Origin: Aliikangiella sp965214955
Lineage (GTDB): Bacteria; Pseudomonadota; Gammaproteobacteria; Enterobacterales; Kangiellaceae
Reading direction: 5' to 3'
Assembly: GCA_965214955.1 (NCBI GenBank)
Contig: CBDCCU010000013.1
Location: 344,441-408,440 of the forward strand
Length of the DNA: 64,000 nt
Shown: in pieces, positions 9,994 to 18,583 of the stretch
Numbering within the stretch: the first letter of the stretch is position 1
How the letters are laid out: each line of letters begins with the position of its first letter
Notes under the pieces: model-generated
Seen by the model: the letters and a program-made list of their open reading frames with translations, nothing else
Databases searched by the model: none
Told to the model about the DNA's origin: nothing
Made by a program: the position numbers and the translations under genes

Positions 9994-10014
9994 TGCTAAA
10001 AAAAAGAAAAGATA

Positions 10015-10587
10015 ATGGATAAAGAATTTACTGTTGCAAATACTCAACGTTTAACTATTGAGCTAATGAGTGCCGATGATGAAGCCCTGTTATGGGAGCT
10101 TGATCAAGATCCTAAAGTGATGAAATATATTAATGGCGGCAAAATCTCAAGCCTTGAAACGATTCAAAATGTCATGATCCCTCGCATGGAAAAATATCGC
10201 AACCCTCAAAAAGGCTGGGGCTTATGGAAAGTGATGATTAAAGAAAATAATCAATTTATTGGCTGGGTATTAGTGCGCCCAATGGAGTTTTTTTCGGATC
10301 AGCCTGAATATAGTAACTTAGAGCTTGGTTGGCGCTTTATGCAATCCTCTTGGGGCAAAGGTTATGCCACTGAGGCGGCTAAAGCAGTTATGGATGCGTT
10401 AATAAAAGCTTTTGCTAGCCCCGGTTCAACGGATTATAAAATTAAAGCCCTAAGCGCCATAGCTATGCCTGATAATAAGGCATCAATTGGCATTATGAAA
10501 AAGCTAGGTATGCAGTATGTAAAAACCTATATGCATAACGATCCGTTAGGTGATATAGAAGCAATTTACTATACGCTAAAGGTTTAG
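10015..10587 (+). CDS. GNAT family N-acetyltransferase (RimJ/RimL-like)
   Basis: This 190-residue protein has the RimJ/RimL-type N-acetyltransferase layout. TQRLTIELMSADDEALLWEL lies at the N-terminus, LELGWRFMQSSWGKGYATEAAKAV is the acetyl-CoA binding motif A (Q/RxxGxG/A as WGKGYAT), and the C-terminal ASIGIMKKLGMQYVKTY is the typical motif B. The substrate cannot be read from sequence; relatives modify ribosomal protein N-termini or small amines. It is the last gene of the rightward run that begins with pyrD. Confidence 0.85.
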   Translation: MDKEFTVANTQRLTIELMSADDEALLWELDQDPKVMKYINGGKISSLETIQNVMIPRMEKYRNPQKGWGLWKVMIKENNQFIGWVLVRPMEFFSDQPEYSNLELGWRFMQSSWGKGYATEAAKAVMDALIKAFASPGSTDYKIKALSAIAMPDNKASIGIMKKLGMQYVKTYMHNDPLGDIEAIYYTLKV

Positions 10588-10589
10588 TT

Positions 10590-10670
10590 GATAAGAAGAC
10601 TTGGTTGATAAAAAAAACTTAACGGATAAAAATTTTAGTCGATAAATATTAGCTTACGGGTTAAAGATAA
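10590..10670. repeat. Degenerate GATAA-spaced repeat after the GNAT gene
   Basis: GATAA recurs at 10590, 10607, 10625, 10641 and 10666, with spacing of 16-18 bp in the first four copies, and AT-rich spacers of similar form. It begins just after the stop codon and looks like a decayed short tandem duplication. No function is evident. Confidence 0.45.
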
Positions 10671-10676
10671 AAATTA

Positions 10677-10705
10677 CCCCTTAAATGAAACAACATTATA
10701 AGGGG
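10677..10705. terminator. Hairpin between convergent GNAT and nrdJb genes
   Basis: CCCCTTA (10677-10683) pairs with TAAGGGG (10699-10705), and AATG/CATT can extend the stem. No strong T run follows directly. It sits between two converging genes, so a bidirectional terminator is the likeliest role. Confidence 0.45.
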
Positions 10706-10787
10706 CTTTATGGTGAAGCGTTTTATTTTATTATTTTCTCAACCGCTTTTAACTCGTTTTTATTGTTATTAATAAGGTTATATGGGT

Positions 10788-11477
10788 TTACCCACATTTA
10801 GAGTCACCACAGCTCAGGCATGTCATACAGCCATCCATTAATACGGCGGCTTTTGTCATACATTTATTACACATTTGTGCGCCATCTGGGTAGTCGCCGC
10901 TATAATTAGCCGCACCACCATCAGACTGTAATGATTCATATTCTTTGCGTTTTTCATCAACTAAAGCTTGTTGGTGTTTGTCTAGTTCGGGATCTTTTAA
11001 TAAACCAATCATTTTTAAGTGCGACTCAATAGCATCGCCAATTTCAGCAACTAATGATGGCATAAACTTACCGCCAGGCTTAAAGTATCCGCCTCTTGGG
11101 TCAAATACCGCTTTAAGCTCTTCGGCTAAGAAAGTACAATCACCGCCTTTTCTAAATACCGCTGAAATAACCCGTGTTAAAGCCACAACCCACTGAAAGT
11201 GATCCATATTTTTAGAGTTAATAAAGATCTCAAAAGGGCGTCTTAGTTCGTGCTCGGTACCTTGGTTAAGCACAATATCGTTGATGGTCATATAAAGTGC
11301 GTGCTCCGAAAGTGGCGTTTTCACTTTATAAGTTGATCCCAATAACATTTCTGGGCGCTTAACACTTTCGTGCATTTGAACAATTTCGGCGCTCTTTTGT
11401 TGCTCTACCGATTTTTCTTCTTCTTGGTTACTTTTTACTTTGTATCCAACGATGGATTGGTTAATAATTTTTGGCAT
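10788..11477 (-). CDS. nrdJb: Class II ribonucleotide reductase, NrdJb subunit
   Basis: This 229-residue protein matches the small second half of the split adenosylcobalamin-dependent ribonucleotide reductase known from Pseudomonas (NrdJa/NrdJb). It has a TSCPD-like domain (EHELRRPFEIFINSKNMDHFQWVVALTRVISAVFRKGG) and ends with a cysteine-rich tail: CNKC, then CMTCLSCGDSKCG, the likely zinc/redox thiols that regenerate the active site. It lies 61 bp downstream of nrdJa in the same direction, so the two halves are probably co-expressed. The N-terminal 50 residues are charged and poorly conserved-looking. Confidence 0.88.
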   Translation of the reverse strand: MPKIINQSIVGYKVKSNQEEEKSVEQQKSAEIVQMHESVKRPEMLLGSTYKVKTPLSEHALYMTINDIVLNQGTEHELRRPFEIFINSKNMDHFQWVVALTRVISAVFRKGGDCTFLAEELKAVFDPRGGYFKPGGKFMPSLVAEIGDAIESHLKMIGLLKDPELDKHQQALVDEKRKEYESLQSDGGAANYSGDYPDGAQMCNKCMTKAAVLMDGCMTCLSCGDSKCG

Positions 11478-11538
11478 TTTTCTATTCCGTAATAATCTGT
11501 TTTTACTCTAAGGCTTTTAATAAATATTGAGTTAAGAA

Positions 11539-13704
11539 CTAAAATTTACCGTAGTAACCTTCTTTTAAAGCATCGAAAAGGTTGGCGGCGGTATGAATTT
11601 CACCGTCGTATTCCACTTCTTCGTTACCTTTAAGTTCCACTTGGCTTCCATCATCCAGTGTGAACTGATAAGTGGTGTTTTCGAGATCTTCTTCTTTCAC
11701 TAAAACGCCTTGGAAAACTTCGGGGTTAAAGCGGAAAGTGGTACAACCTTTAAGACCTTCTTTATAAGCGTATAAGTAAATGTCTTTGAATTCATCATAC
11801 GGAAATTCGGTTGGAACATTAGCCGTTTTAGAAATTGATGAATCAATCCATTTTTGCGCCGCTGCTTGAATATCAACATGCTGAGTTGGGGTGATAGCAT
11901 CAGATGTTACAAAGTATTCTGGTAGTTGCTCGTCGGCTTTATCAGAAAATGGCATAGCTTTGCTGTTAATTAACTCGCGATAAGCCAGTAGCTCGTAGGA
12001 GTAAACATCAACTTTTTCTTTGGTCTTTTTACCTTCGCGAATAACATTACGTGAATAATGATGAGCAAAGCTTGGCTCAATACCATTACTGGCATTGTTG
12101 GCTAAAGATAATGAAATAGTACCCGTTGGTGCAATAGATGAATGATGGGTAAAACGTGCGCCAACCTCGGCAAGCTCAGCCACTAGTTCGGGATCAACCT
12201 CGGCAATTTTTTGCATATAACGGCTGTACTTAGCGTGTAGCACCTTACCTTTAACTTTATCACCTACTTTAAAGCCGTCTTTTTTCATTTCTGGGCGCTT
12301 ATAAAGCATTGCACCAGTTACATCGAATTCTTTATCCATTATTGGCGCAGCGCCTTTCTCTTTAGAAAGATCTAAACCTGCACGCCAACCTTCAACCGCT
12401 AATTCACGGGTAACTTGATCGGTAAAGTCGATAGATTCTGCCGAGCCATATTTTTTGCAAAGCATGGTTAGGGTAGAGCCTAAACCTAAATAACCCATAC
12501 CGTGACGACGTTTATTATGGATCGCATCGCGCTGACCAATTAACGGCAAACCGTTAATTTCAACAACGTTATCAAGCATACGGGTAAATACACGAACCAC
12601 TTTACGGAATTTATCCCAATCAAATTCGGCTTTATCGGTAAAAGGGTTATTCACAAAGCGAGTTAAATTAACCGAGCCTAATAAACAAGAGCCATAAGCA
12701 GGAAGCGGTTGTTCGCCGCATGGGTTAGTGGCACGAATATTTTCACAGAACCAGTTATTGTTTTTGTCGTTCACTTGATCAATTAAGATAAAACCAGGCT
12801 CCGCAAAGTCGTAAGTTGACGACATAATAAGGTTCCATAAATTTTTGGCTTTAATGGTTTTATGAATACGGCAAGCAACTTGCCCATTATCGTTGGTGAT
12901 ATAACCCTCAACTGTTGGCCATTCGCGCCATACTATTTGGTCATTGCCTTCTAAAATAGTTTCACCATTTTCAACTTCTTTGGTTGAAACAGGGAACACT
13001 AAGTGCCAGTCGGTATCGTTAATGACCGCATTCATAAATTCATCGGTAATTAATAGCGATAAGTTAAATTGACGTAGGCGACCATCTTCGCGCTTGGCTT
13101 TAATAAATTCCATAACATCAGGGTGGCTAACATCAAAGGTTGCCATTTGAGCCCCGCGACGACCACCAGCACTTGATACGGTAAAACACATTTTGTCGTA
13201 AATATCCATAAACGATAATGGACCAGAGGTATAAGCGCCTGCGCCAGATACATAAGCATCTTTTGGGCGTAAGGTAGAGAACTCATAGCCAATGCCGCAG
13301 CCTGCTTTAAGCGTTAACCCTGCTTCGTGAACTTTGCCTAAAATATCATCCATTGAATCGGTAATAGTGCCAGAAACCGTACAGTTGATGGTTGAGGTTG
13401 CAGGTTTATGCGCTTCGGCACCAGCGTTTGACATAATGCGACCTGCTGGAATAGCACCATTGCGAAGTGCCCATACAAAATCATTATAAACTTCAGAACG
13501 TTTTTCTTTGTTTTCAACACCAGCTAATGCTTTTGCAACGCGCTCATAGGTACCGTCAATATTTTGATCAACGGCTTCACCTTCTTTGGTTTTTAATTGG
13601 TATTTTGTTTGCCAGATATCAACCGAAGTATCTTGAAACTCAATTTGAATATTTTGATACTTGATACTTGATGGTGATGTTGCTTGTTTTAGTGATGCGC
13701 TCAT
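11539..13704 (-). CDS. nrdJa: Class II (B12-dependent) ribonucleotide reductase, NrdJa subunit
   Basis: This 721-residue catalytic subunit reduces ribonucleotides with an adenosylcobalamin-generated thiyl radical and works with or without oxygen. Recognisable elements are the substrate-site segment STINCTVSGTI, KAGCGIGYEFSTLRP, RRGAQMATFDVSHPD, and the core NPCGEQPLPAYGSCLLGSVNL, where NPCGE carries the radical Cys and catalytic Glu. HHSSIAPTGTISL is the phosphate-binding loop. The C-terminal redox cysteines are missing here and are supplied by NrdJb, as expected for the split form. No class I reductase gene (nrdAB) occurs in this window. Candidate NrdR and DnaA sites lie upstream. Confidence 0.95.
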   Translation of the reverse strand: MSASLKQATSPSSIKYQNIQIEFQDTSVDIWQTKYQLKTKEGEAVDQNIDGTYERVAKALAGVENKEKRSEVYNDFVWALRNGAIPAGRIMSNAGAEAHKPATSTINCTVSGTITDSMDDILGKVHEAGLTLKAGCGIGYEFSTLRPKDAYVSGAGAYTSGPLSFMDIYDKMCFTVSSAGGRRGAQMATFDVSHPDVMEFIKAKREDGRLRQFNLSLLITDEFMNAVINDTDWHLVFPVSTKEVENGETILEGNDQIVWREWPTVEGYITNDNGQVACRIHKTIKAKNLWNLIMSSTYDFAEPGFILIDQVNDKNNNWFCENIRATNPCGEQPLPAYGSCLLGSVNLTRFVNNPFTDKAEFDWDKFRKVVRVFTRMLDNVVEINGLPLIGQRDAIHNKRRHGMGYLGLGSTLTMLCKKYGSAESIDFTDQVTRELAVEGWRAGLDLSKEKGAAPIMDKEFDVTGAMLYKRPEMKKDGFKVGDKVKGKVLHAKYSRYMQKIAEVDPELVAELAEVGARFTHHSSIAPTGTISLSLANNASNGIEPSFAHHYSRNVIREGKKTKEKVDVYSYELLAYRELINSKAMPFSDKADEQLPEYFVTSDAITPTQHVDIQAAAQKWIDSSISKTANVPTEFPYDEFKDIYLYAYKEGLKGCTTFRFNPEVFQGVLVKEEDLENTTYQFTLDDGSQVELKGNEEVEYDGEIHTAANLFDALKEGYYGKF

Positions 13705-13757
13705 GCTTCCCTCTTAATTTTATATGCCAATCATTAAGCTTTAATTTATTTTCTTTG

Positions 13758-13785
13758 CACAGTTTTTAATAAAAACTGTGGATAA
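13758..13785 (-). promoter_or_regulatory. Inverted repeat and perfect DnaA box upstream of nrdJa
   Basis: A 10-bp inverted repeat with a 3-bp loop (CACAGTTTTT-AAT-AAAAACTGTG, 13758-13780) overlaps TGTGGATAA (13777-13785), the exact complement of the DnaA box TTATCCACA. It lies about 54-81 bp upstream of the nrdJa start codon. DnaA control of nrdAB is known in E. coli; whether it applies to a class II gene is inference. Confidence 0.5.
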
Positions 13786-13848
13786 AACCTGTATAACTGC
13801 CATAAAACCTGTGTTTAAACTGTGTTTTGACAGTGAAAAATTAAAAAC

Positions 13849-13915
13849 ACACTATATATCAATGAGATACTATATCTGGTGGTGTTTTGCTTTGGTTAGG
13901 CACAATATATAGATG
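13849..13915 (-). promoter_or_regulatory. Candidate NrdR boxes upstream of nrdJa
   Basis: Three stretches resemble the NrdR box core ACWATAT: ACACTATATATCAAT (13849-13863), ATACTATATCTGG (13867-13879) and CACAATATATAG (13901-13912). The cores of the second and third are 33 bp apart, about three helical turns, as is usual for paired NrdR sites. The first may be a decayed extra copy. NrdR is the general ribonucleotide reductase repressor. Confidence 0.55.
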
Positions 13916-13920
13916 AGGTG

Positions 13921-13974
13921 CGCCAAAGTAAAGTGAAAATTGTGAAATATTCACACTAAAATTTGGCGTTTTTT
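13921..13974. promoter_or_regulatory. Large hairpin between the bat operon end and the nrdJa promoter
   Basis: CGCCAAA (13921-13927) pairs with TTTGGCG (13962-13968), which is followed on the plus strand by TTTTTT. Nested inside is TGTGAA-ATA-TTCACA (13941-13955). It lies just after batD, which is transcribed leftward through it. The T run is on the wrong side for a minus-strand intrinsic terminator, so termination by this hairpin is uncertain; the inner palindrome could be a protein-binding site. Confidence 0.4.
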
Positions 13975-13981
13975 AACGAGC

Positions 13982-15670
13982 TTATCTGGGGTAGAGCGGA
14001 GGAATTCCTTGAGAGCCCTTATTCTTTCGTTGCGAAAATAATTGCTGATAAATTTGCTCAATATCTTGATTGTTCAGCTCAACCAATTGTTCAGATCTTT
14101 GAGATGAATAAAGCATTAATTCTAAGTTTTGCACTTTACTGATTAATGATTGCTCAGCGAGTAAACTTTTTAAAGAGCCAAGTGATTGAATTTTTGTAAA
14201 GCCAGCGGCTTGTGCCAATTGAATGAGCAATTTTTCAACGGCAGAAACCTGATTGTTATTAGCTTGTTGCTTTAATTGTTTTAGTATTGATTGAGCGTTC
14301 TCAATTGGCGGCTGTTTGTTGGTTTCACCCGTTGGATACTGAGCAGTGACAGTTGGTGATTTTTTAAAATAGGCTAAAAGTGTTAGTAGCCATAAGAGTA
14401 ACAAGCCAGCTGATGTATATTTCCAAGCTAAGTTGTTTTCTGATAACACGGGCTCTTTAATAACCGGTTCAACCTTAACAGTAGGAAGCTCAGGTGTTTG
14501 TGCTTGCTGGTTATCAGATGGTAAAACATTAAATGTTCTCGGTGGTAATACTGCTGTTTGTACGCTATCAGTTTTTGTGTTCCACCATTGAAGTTTCACT
14601 TCTGGAATAGTGATTTCTCCAGATTGCGATGGGATCACGGCAAATTTTTCTATTCTTTGTCCTTGCACACCATTTGGTGTAATGTTGCGTTCTTTTTGTG
14701 GCGTATCAGGATACAGCTGTAACCCTTGAATGGTTGGAAAGTTAATTTCTGGTAATTGAGATTCGCTCAAACCTTGAACCGTTAAATTAACCGTCCAGGT
14801 GATTGGCTCACCCACTTTCAATGATTGTGGGTTAGGCGACCACCTGTCAGTTAAAGTCACATTCTCTGCGGGCAGCCAAGGTGTTGGTGCATTAGCAGGC
14901 TTGGGTTTTACTGCTATTTTAATAGGTTGTGTTGATACGCTTATTGGGCGGGTAGAATTAAGAAATGTACTACGCCTACGATTATTATCATTGACATCGG
15001 CAGTAAAAGTTACGGGGCTTATTTCTATGTCGCCACTTTCTTGTGGAAATATTGCGTACTTACGTTGGGTAACAATGTAGCGTTTGTTATCAATAATTTT
15101 CTCAAATTGAGTATCATCACCTAGCTTTTCAATAATTGAATTGCCTGCCGTAGGCTCTGTTAAGCTGGCATAGTGTGTTTGAACTGCTCTATATAAACTA
15201 ATGGTAAAAACCATTTGTTGTTGTACATAAATCTTTTCGCTAGACACTTTGGCATCTAAAAATATGGCTTTTAATTGACCATTAAGCGCAATTTCATTTG
15301 AAGAGTCTTTAATGTTCAACTCAATAGGTTTGCTTGACTCATTGCCAATGGTTATTGCGGGTAAGGTGATTTTGCCTGTTTTTAGCGTTTTTAGTTTTAT
15401 CTTCCAGCCTTTAACGCTTGAACGACTTCCGTTGATTATTTGGGTATGTTGGTATTGACTGCTTGAAACAATGGTAAAGTCGGCAGGGATCAAACTGAGA
15501 TCGGGCTGACTGTCGGTATTATGATCAATTTTAAGATCGAGAACAAAAGTTTCACCAGCAGAAATATCTTGCCGATCAATAGACTGCTCAACTTTAGCGC
15601 TAATAGGCAACGCTAAAACAATTAAAATGATCAGTGCAAAAATTTGAATGAATGTGCTTTTACTTACCAC
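13982..15670 (-). CDS. batD: BatD family protein (aerotolerance operon)
   Basis: This 562-residue envelope protein has a signal sequence (FALIILIVLALPISAKVEQS), then a series of beta-sandwich regions typical of BatD. These include VEQSIDRQDISAGETFVLDL at the start, RKYAIFPQESGDIEISPVTF, and a second copy-like segment VIPSQSGEITIPEVKLQWW. A TM helix follows near residue 425 (AGLLLLWLLTLLAYFKK), then a cytoplasmic tail of about 120 residues. Most of the protein faces the periplasm. It is the last gene of the leftward moxR-bat operon and overlaps the preceding VWA/TPR gene by 7 nt. The molecular role of Bat proteins is not settled; they are linked to stress and envelope integrity. Confidence 0.9.
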   Translation of the reverse strand: MVSKSTFIQIFALIILIVLALPISAKVEQSIDRQDISAGETFVLDLKIDHNTDSQPDLSLIPADFTIVSSSQYQHTQIINGSRSSVKGWKIKLKTLKTGKITLPAITIGNESSKPIELNIKDSSNEIALNGQLKAIFLDAKVSSEKIYVQQQMVFTISLYRAVQTHYASLTEPTAGNSIIEKLGDDTQFEKIIDNKRYIVTQRKYAIFPQESGDIEISPVTFTADVNDNNRRRSTFLNSTRPISVSTQPIKIAVKPKPANAPTPWLPAENVTLTDRWSPNPQSLKVGEPITWTVNLTVQGLSESQLPEINFPTIQGLQLYPDTPQKERNITPNGVQGQRIEKFAVIPSQSGEITIPEVKLQWWNTKTDSVQTAVLPPRTFNVLPSDNQQAQTPELPTVKVEPVIKEPVLSENNLAWKYTSAGLLLLWLLTLLAYFKKSPTVTAQYPTGETNKQPPIENAQSILKQLKQQANNNQVSAVEKLLIQLAQAAGFTKIQSLGSLKSLLAEQSLISKVQNLELMLYSSQRSEQLVELNNQDIEQIYQQLFSQRKNKGSQGIPPLYPR

Positions 15671-17529
15671 AGTTTTTTCTCTTTTTGTTGTCGTCCACGT
15701 CGTTGATATTCGCGATACATTTTACGGCGTAATAAGCCGCCAGGATCGTCGGGAATTTTCTCTAGCCAGTGCTCTAATGCTTGATCTTTTTCTGATTTGT
15801 CTCGCTCATCTTCGCTGATTTCAGCTTCTTGTTTTTGTTGTTCTTGTTGCTGTTGTTGTTGCTCAGACTGTTGCTGCTGTTGCTCTTCTTGCTCTGAGTT
15901 TTGTTGATCTTGTTGTTGTTGATTATTCGAATCAGAATCTTGCGACTGATCGTTTTGTTGCTCTTGATCTTGCTGTTGTTGATCTTGATTTTGCTGTTCT
16001 TGTTGCTGCTGGTTTAAAAGATCTTCAACAATTTTTTTATTAAATAATCCGTCTTCATGCTCAGGGTTTTGCTCTAATAATTGGTTATACTTTTCTAATG
16101 ATTGTTCAAGTTTTTGCGCTTTAGCCAAACTGGTTGCTTCATTGTATAAGTCGCGTTCGGTAATTTGAGTATTGCCGGTTGTGTTATTAGCAAACATATT
16201 AGCCGCTTGCTCAAAATTACCTTGTTTATAATTAGCGCTAGCAAGCCAGTCTTGTGATTGATATAGATTAGCGGCTTGTTCATAGTTGCCGTTGTTAAAG
16301 GCTTTTTGTGCTTGCTGATCGCGAGTTAACCAGAGATCTTGCCAAAATTGGTTAAGCTGTGATTTTTCGGAAGAGATTTCAGTCGTTGTTTCTGAAGATT
16401 CTGTTTCAGAGTTTGAGGACTCTTGTGACAGTTTTTGCTCTGCGGCGTAAAGCGGCTGGGGTGATAGCGCCATAAGCATTGTTAACGAGGTTAAAATTGA
16501 TGTAATGGTCATTAACCCTGCGACAGGCGCTTTAAATAAACGAATAATAAACAAAAACACAACTAGCCAAATTAGCCAATAGCCATCATCAATCCATTTG
16601 CTGATCTTTTGATCTTGATTAAGTTCAGTATCACTATTTTCTCGTTGCCAATCACTATGTTCAACCAAGTATTCAATATCGGTGCTATCGGGTGTTAAAG
16701 TAATATAGCCAGCGTCGAGAGAGTTAGTAATAGTGCGAAGGTGCTGTTCTTCGAGTTTGGGCACAACAATTGAGCCACCAGAATCTTTTAAAAAGCCATT
16801 ACCATTAGGCAGGGGAATTGGCGCACCTTGTTTTGTACCAATGGCTAGAATTGACAATTGATACCCCGAATCTTTAATGGGCTCGATAATCGCATTAATT
16901 TGATCTTGCTCGACACCATCGGTTAACCAAATAATTTGTCCACTATTATGCTTAGCATTTTTTAATAGCTCGATGGCTTTTTGCATACCTAAATCGGGGC
17001 GACTACCTAATACAGGCATTATTTGCGTGGATAATGTGGGCACTAATGAAGCAATGGTGTTTGCATCTGAGGTTAAAGGGCTAATAACAAAAGCATCACC
17101 TGCATAAACCACTAAACCAATGCTGCCTTCTTTAGACTCTTTAAGTAAGTCAATTAACTTAAACTTGGCTCTTTCTAAACGAGAGGGTTTTATATCGTTA
17201 GCGTCCATAGATAAAGACAAATCAACTAAAATAACTTGAGCGTTTTCCGAAGCTAAAACTGGTACAGCTTGTTGTCTAAAACTAGGGCCACTAATTGCCA
17301 AGATTAAACAGGTTGTTAGCAATGTAACGAGTAATGTTGGAAAGCTCGAACGCTTTGTTTTTTGCTCTGTTGTGATTAAAAATTTTAATAAGTGTGGAGA
17401 TATTACCTTATGCCAAGCCGAATCTTTTTGTGATTGTTGCTTGGCAAAATAGATTAAAATAAACGCTGGGATCAGCAGCAATAAATAGGCTTCGCGAATA
17501 AAGTGAAATTGACTGAAATCAACGGGCAT
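15664..17529 (-). CDS. BatB/BatC fusion: VWA domain plus TPR and glutamine-rich region
   Basis: This 621-residue membrane protein has an N-terminal TM pair (about residues 12-27 and 62-80). A von Willebrand A domain with MIDAS motif DLSLSMDAND follows, then TM segments near residues 310-355. A TPR-like region (EKAFNNGNYEQAANLYQSQ and following repeats) follows, and then a 65-residue tract (about 505-570) made almost wholly of Gln with Glu, Asp and Asn. The end is basic (RRKMYREYQRRGRQQKEKKLW). It corresponds to BatB joined to BatC, as in many Gammaproteobacteria. Its start overlaps batA by 11 nt and its end overlaps batD by 7 nt, so the operon is tightly coupled. Confidence 0.9.
   Translation of the reverse strand: MPVDFSQFHFIREAYLLLLIPAFILIYFAKQQSQKDSAWHKVISPHLLKFLITTEQKTKRSSFPTLLVTLLTTCLILAISGPSFRQQAVPVLASENAQVILVDLSLSMDANDIKPSRLERAKFKLIDLLKESKEGSIGLVVYAGDAFVISPLTSDANTIASLVPTLSTQIMPVLGSRPDLGMQKAIELLKNAKHNSGQIIWLTDGVEQDQINAIIEPIKDSGYQLSILAIGTKQGAPIPLPNGNGFLKDSGGSIVVPKLEEQHLRTITNSLDAGYITLTPDSTDIEYLVEHSDWQRENSDTELNQDQKISKWIDDGYWLIWLVVFLFIIRLFKAPVAGLMTITSILTSLTMLMALSPQPLYAAEQKLSQESSNSETESSETTTEISSEKSQLNQFWQDLWLTRDQQAQKAFNNGNYEQAANLYQSQDWLASANYKQGNFEQAANMFANNTTGNTQITERDLYNEATSLAKAQKLEQSLEKYNQLLEQNPEHEDGLFNKKIVEDLLNQQQQEQQNQDQQQQDQEQQNDQSQDSDSNNQQQQDQQNSEQEEQQQQQSEQQQQQQEQQKQEAEISEDERDKSEKDQALEHWLEKIPDDPGGLLRRKMYREYQRRGRQQKEKKLW
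15822..16015. repeat. CAA/CAG-rich low-complexity tract inside batB/C
   Basis: On the coding (minus) strand this stretch is dominated by CAA, CAG, GAA and GAT codons, giving runs of up to six Gln. The irregular order suggests a decayed or diversifying trinucleotide repeat. It stays in frame. Confidence 0.7.
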
Positions 17530-18583
17530 TTTCAGTCTCCGTGTTGTGTTTGTTTGCTCTTTGATTGGCTAAATTTACCCGCGTTAAAGAGGCAACGCTA
17601 TTTTTTAATAGGCTTAGCATTAATGGAAATAAAAAGACAATAAGCCCAAATAATGCGGGATAATAAAATAATTCTTGAATGGGTCGATAAATTTCTGGCT
17701 CATCTTCTACAGGCTCTAATTGATCGAGCAGTTCATAAATATTGGCAAGCTCTTGGGTACTGCGCGCTCTAAAATATCGACCACCAGTAATTTGCGCCAC
17801 TTGAGTTAATGTGGCTTCATCAAGCTCGGCAGAGGGATTAAATTTTGTTGTGCCAAATAACAAAGATTGCCTTATTGCTTCGTCAGCGCCAACTCCAATG
17901 GTATAAATTTTAACCCCAGCGTGTTGGGCTAATTTTGCTGCTTCAATTGGATCTAGCTCGCCAGAATTATTGCGACCATCGGTTAATAAAATTAGCACAC
18001 GGTTTTGCTCGGGTCTTTCTCGTAATCTTTTAACCGCTAAACCAATTCCGTCACCCACTGCTGTTCTTGATGCACCGGCTAGGCCAATTTCGGTTTCATC
18101 CAACATATGTTGAACCGTTTTTAAATCGAAGGTTAGCGGGGTTTGCAAATAAGCGTTTTCGCCAAATAACACTAGACCCAAACGGTCGCCTTCACGTCGT
18201 TCAATAAATTGTGAGATGATTGATTTAACCACTAACAAACGATTAGCAGGGCGGTTACCTAATTTTAAATCTTCTTCTTCCATACTGCCCGAGACATCAA
18301 TGCTTAGCAGTAAATCGCGTCCGCTAACCGGTAATTCAATCGGCTCGTCAATCCACTGAGGTCTTGCTGCGGCTAAAATAATGAGGCACCAAACCACAAA
18401 GCTAAGCAAGCGAGAAATTAAATCTGAATGACTCGACTGGTTAACATGGGCAATGGCATTCCAAGATTCAAACAAAGGGGTGCGAATAGTTGCTAATTGT
18501 GGTTGCTCTGGCTTTTTAAATAGCCAAATTAATAGTGGTAAAGGAATAAGCGCTAGCGCCATAGGGAAGGCAAGTTCTAACAT
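17519..18583 (-). CDS. batA: BatA-type VWA domain membrane protein
   Basis: This 354-residue protein has two TM helices at the N-terminus (about residues 5-20 and 62-78). A von Willebrand A domain follows with the full MIDAS motif DVSGSMEEED, the threonine-containing GASRTAVGDGIG, and LLTDGRNNSG. A C-terminal TM helix is near residues 308-326 (FYYPALFGLIVFLFPLMLSLL). The VWA domain should bind a divalent metal and a protein partner, perhaps the MoxR ATPase complex. It overlaps the next gene (batB/C) by 11 nt and the upstream DUF4381 gene by 1 nt. Confidence 0.92.
   Translation of the reverse strand: MLELAFPMALALIPLPLLIWLFKKPEQPQLATIRTPLFESWNAIAHVNQSSHSDLISRLLSFVVWCLIILAAARPQWIDEPIELPVSGRDLLLSIDVSGSMEEEDLKLGNRPANRLLVVKSIISQFIERREGDRLGLVLFGENAYLQTPLTFDLKTVQHMLDETEIGLAGASRTAVGDGIGLAVKRLRERPEQNRVLILLTDGRNNSGELDPIEAAKLAQHAGVKIYTIGVGADEAIRQSLLFGTTKFNPSAELDEATLTQVAQITGGRYFRARSTQELANIYELLDQLEPVEDEPEIYRPIQELFYYPALFGLIVFLFPLMLSLLKNSVASLTRVNLANQRANKHNTETENAR

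Noticed and set aside
15822..16015. CRISPR-like repeats
   Set aside because: The repeats are codon-level Gln runs with no regular spacer/repeat unit; no CRISPR array or cas gene was seen in the window.
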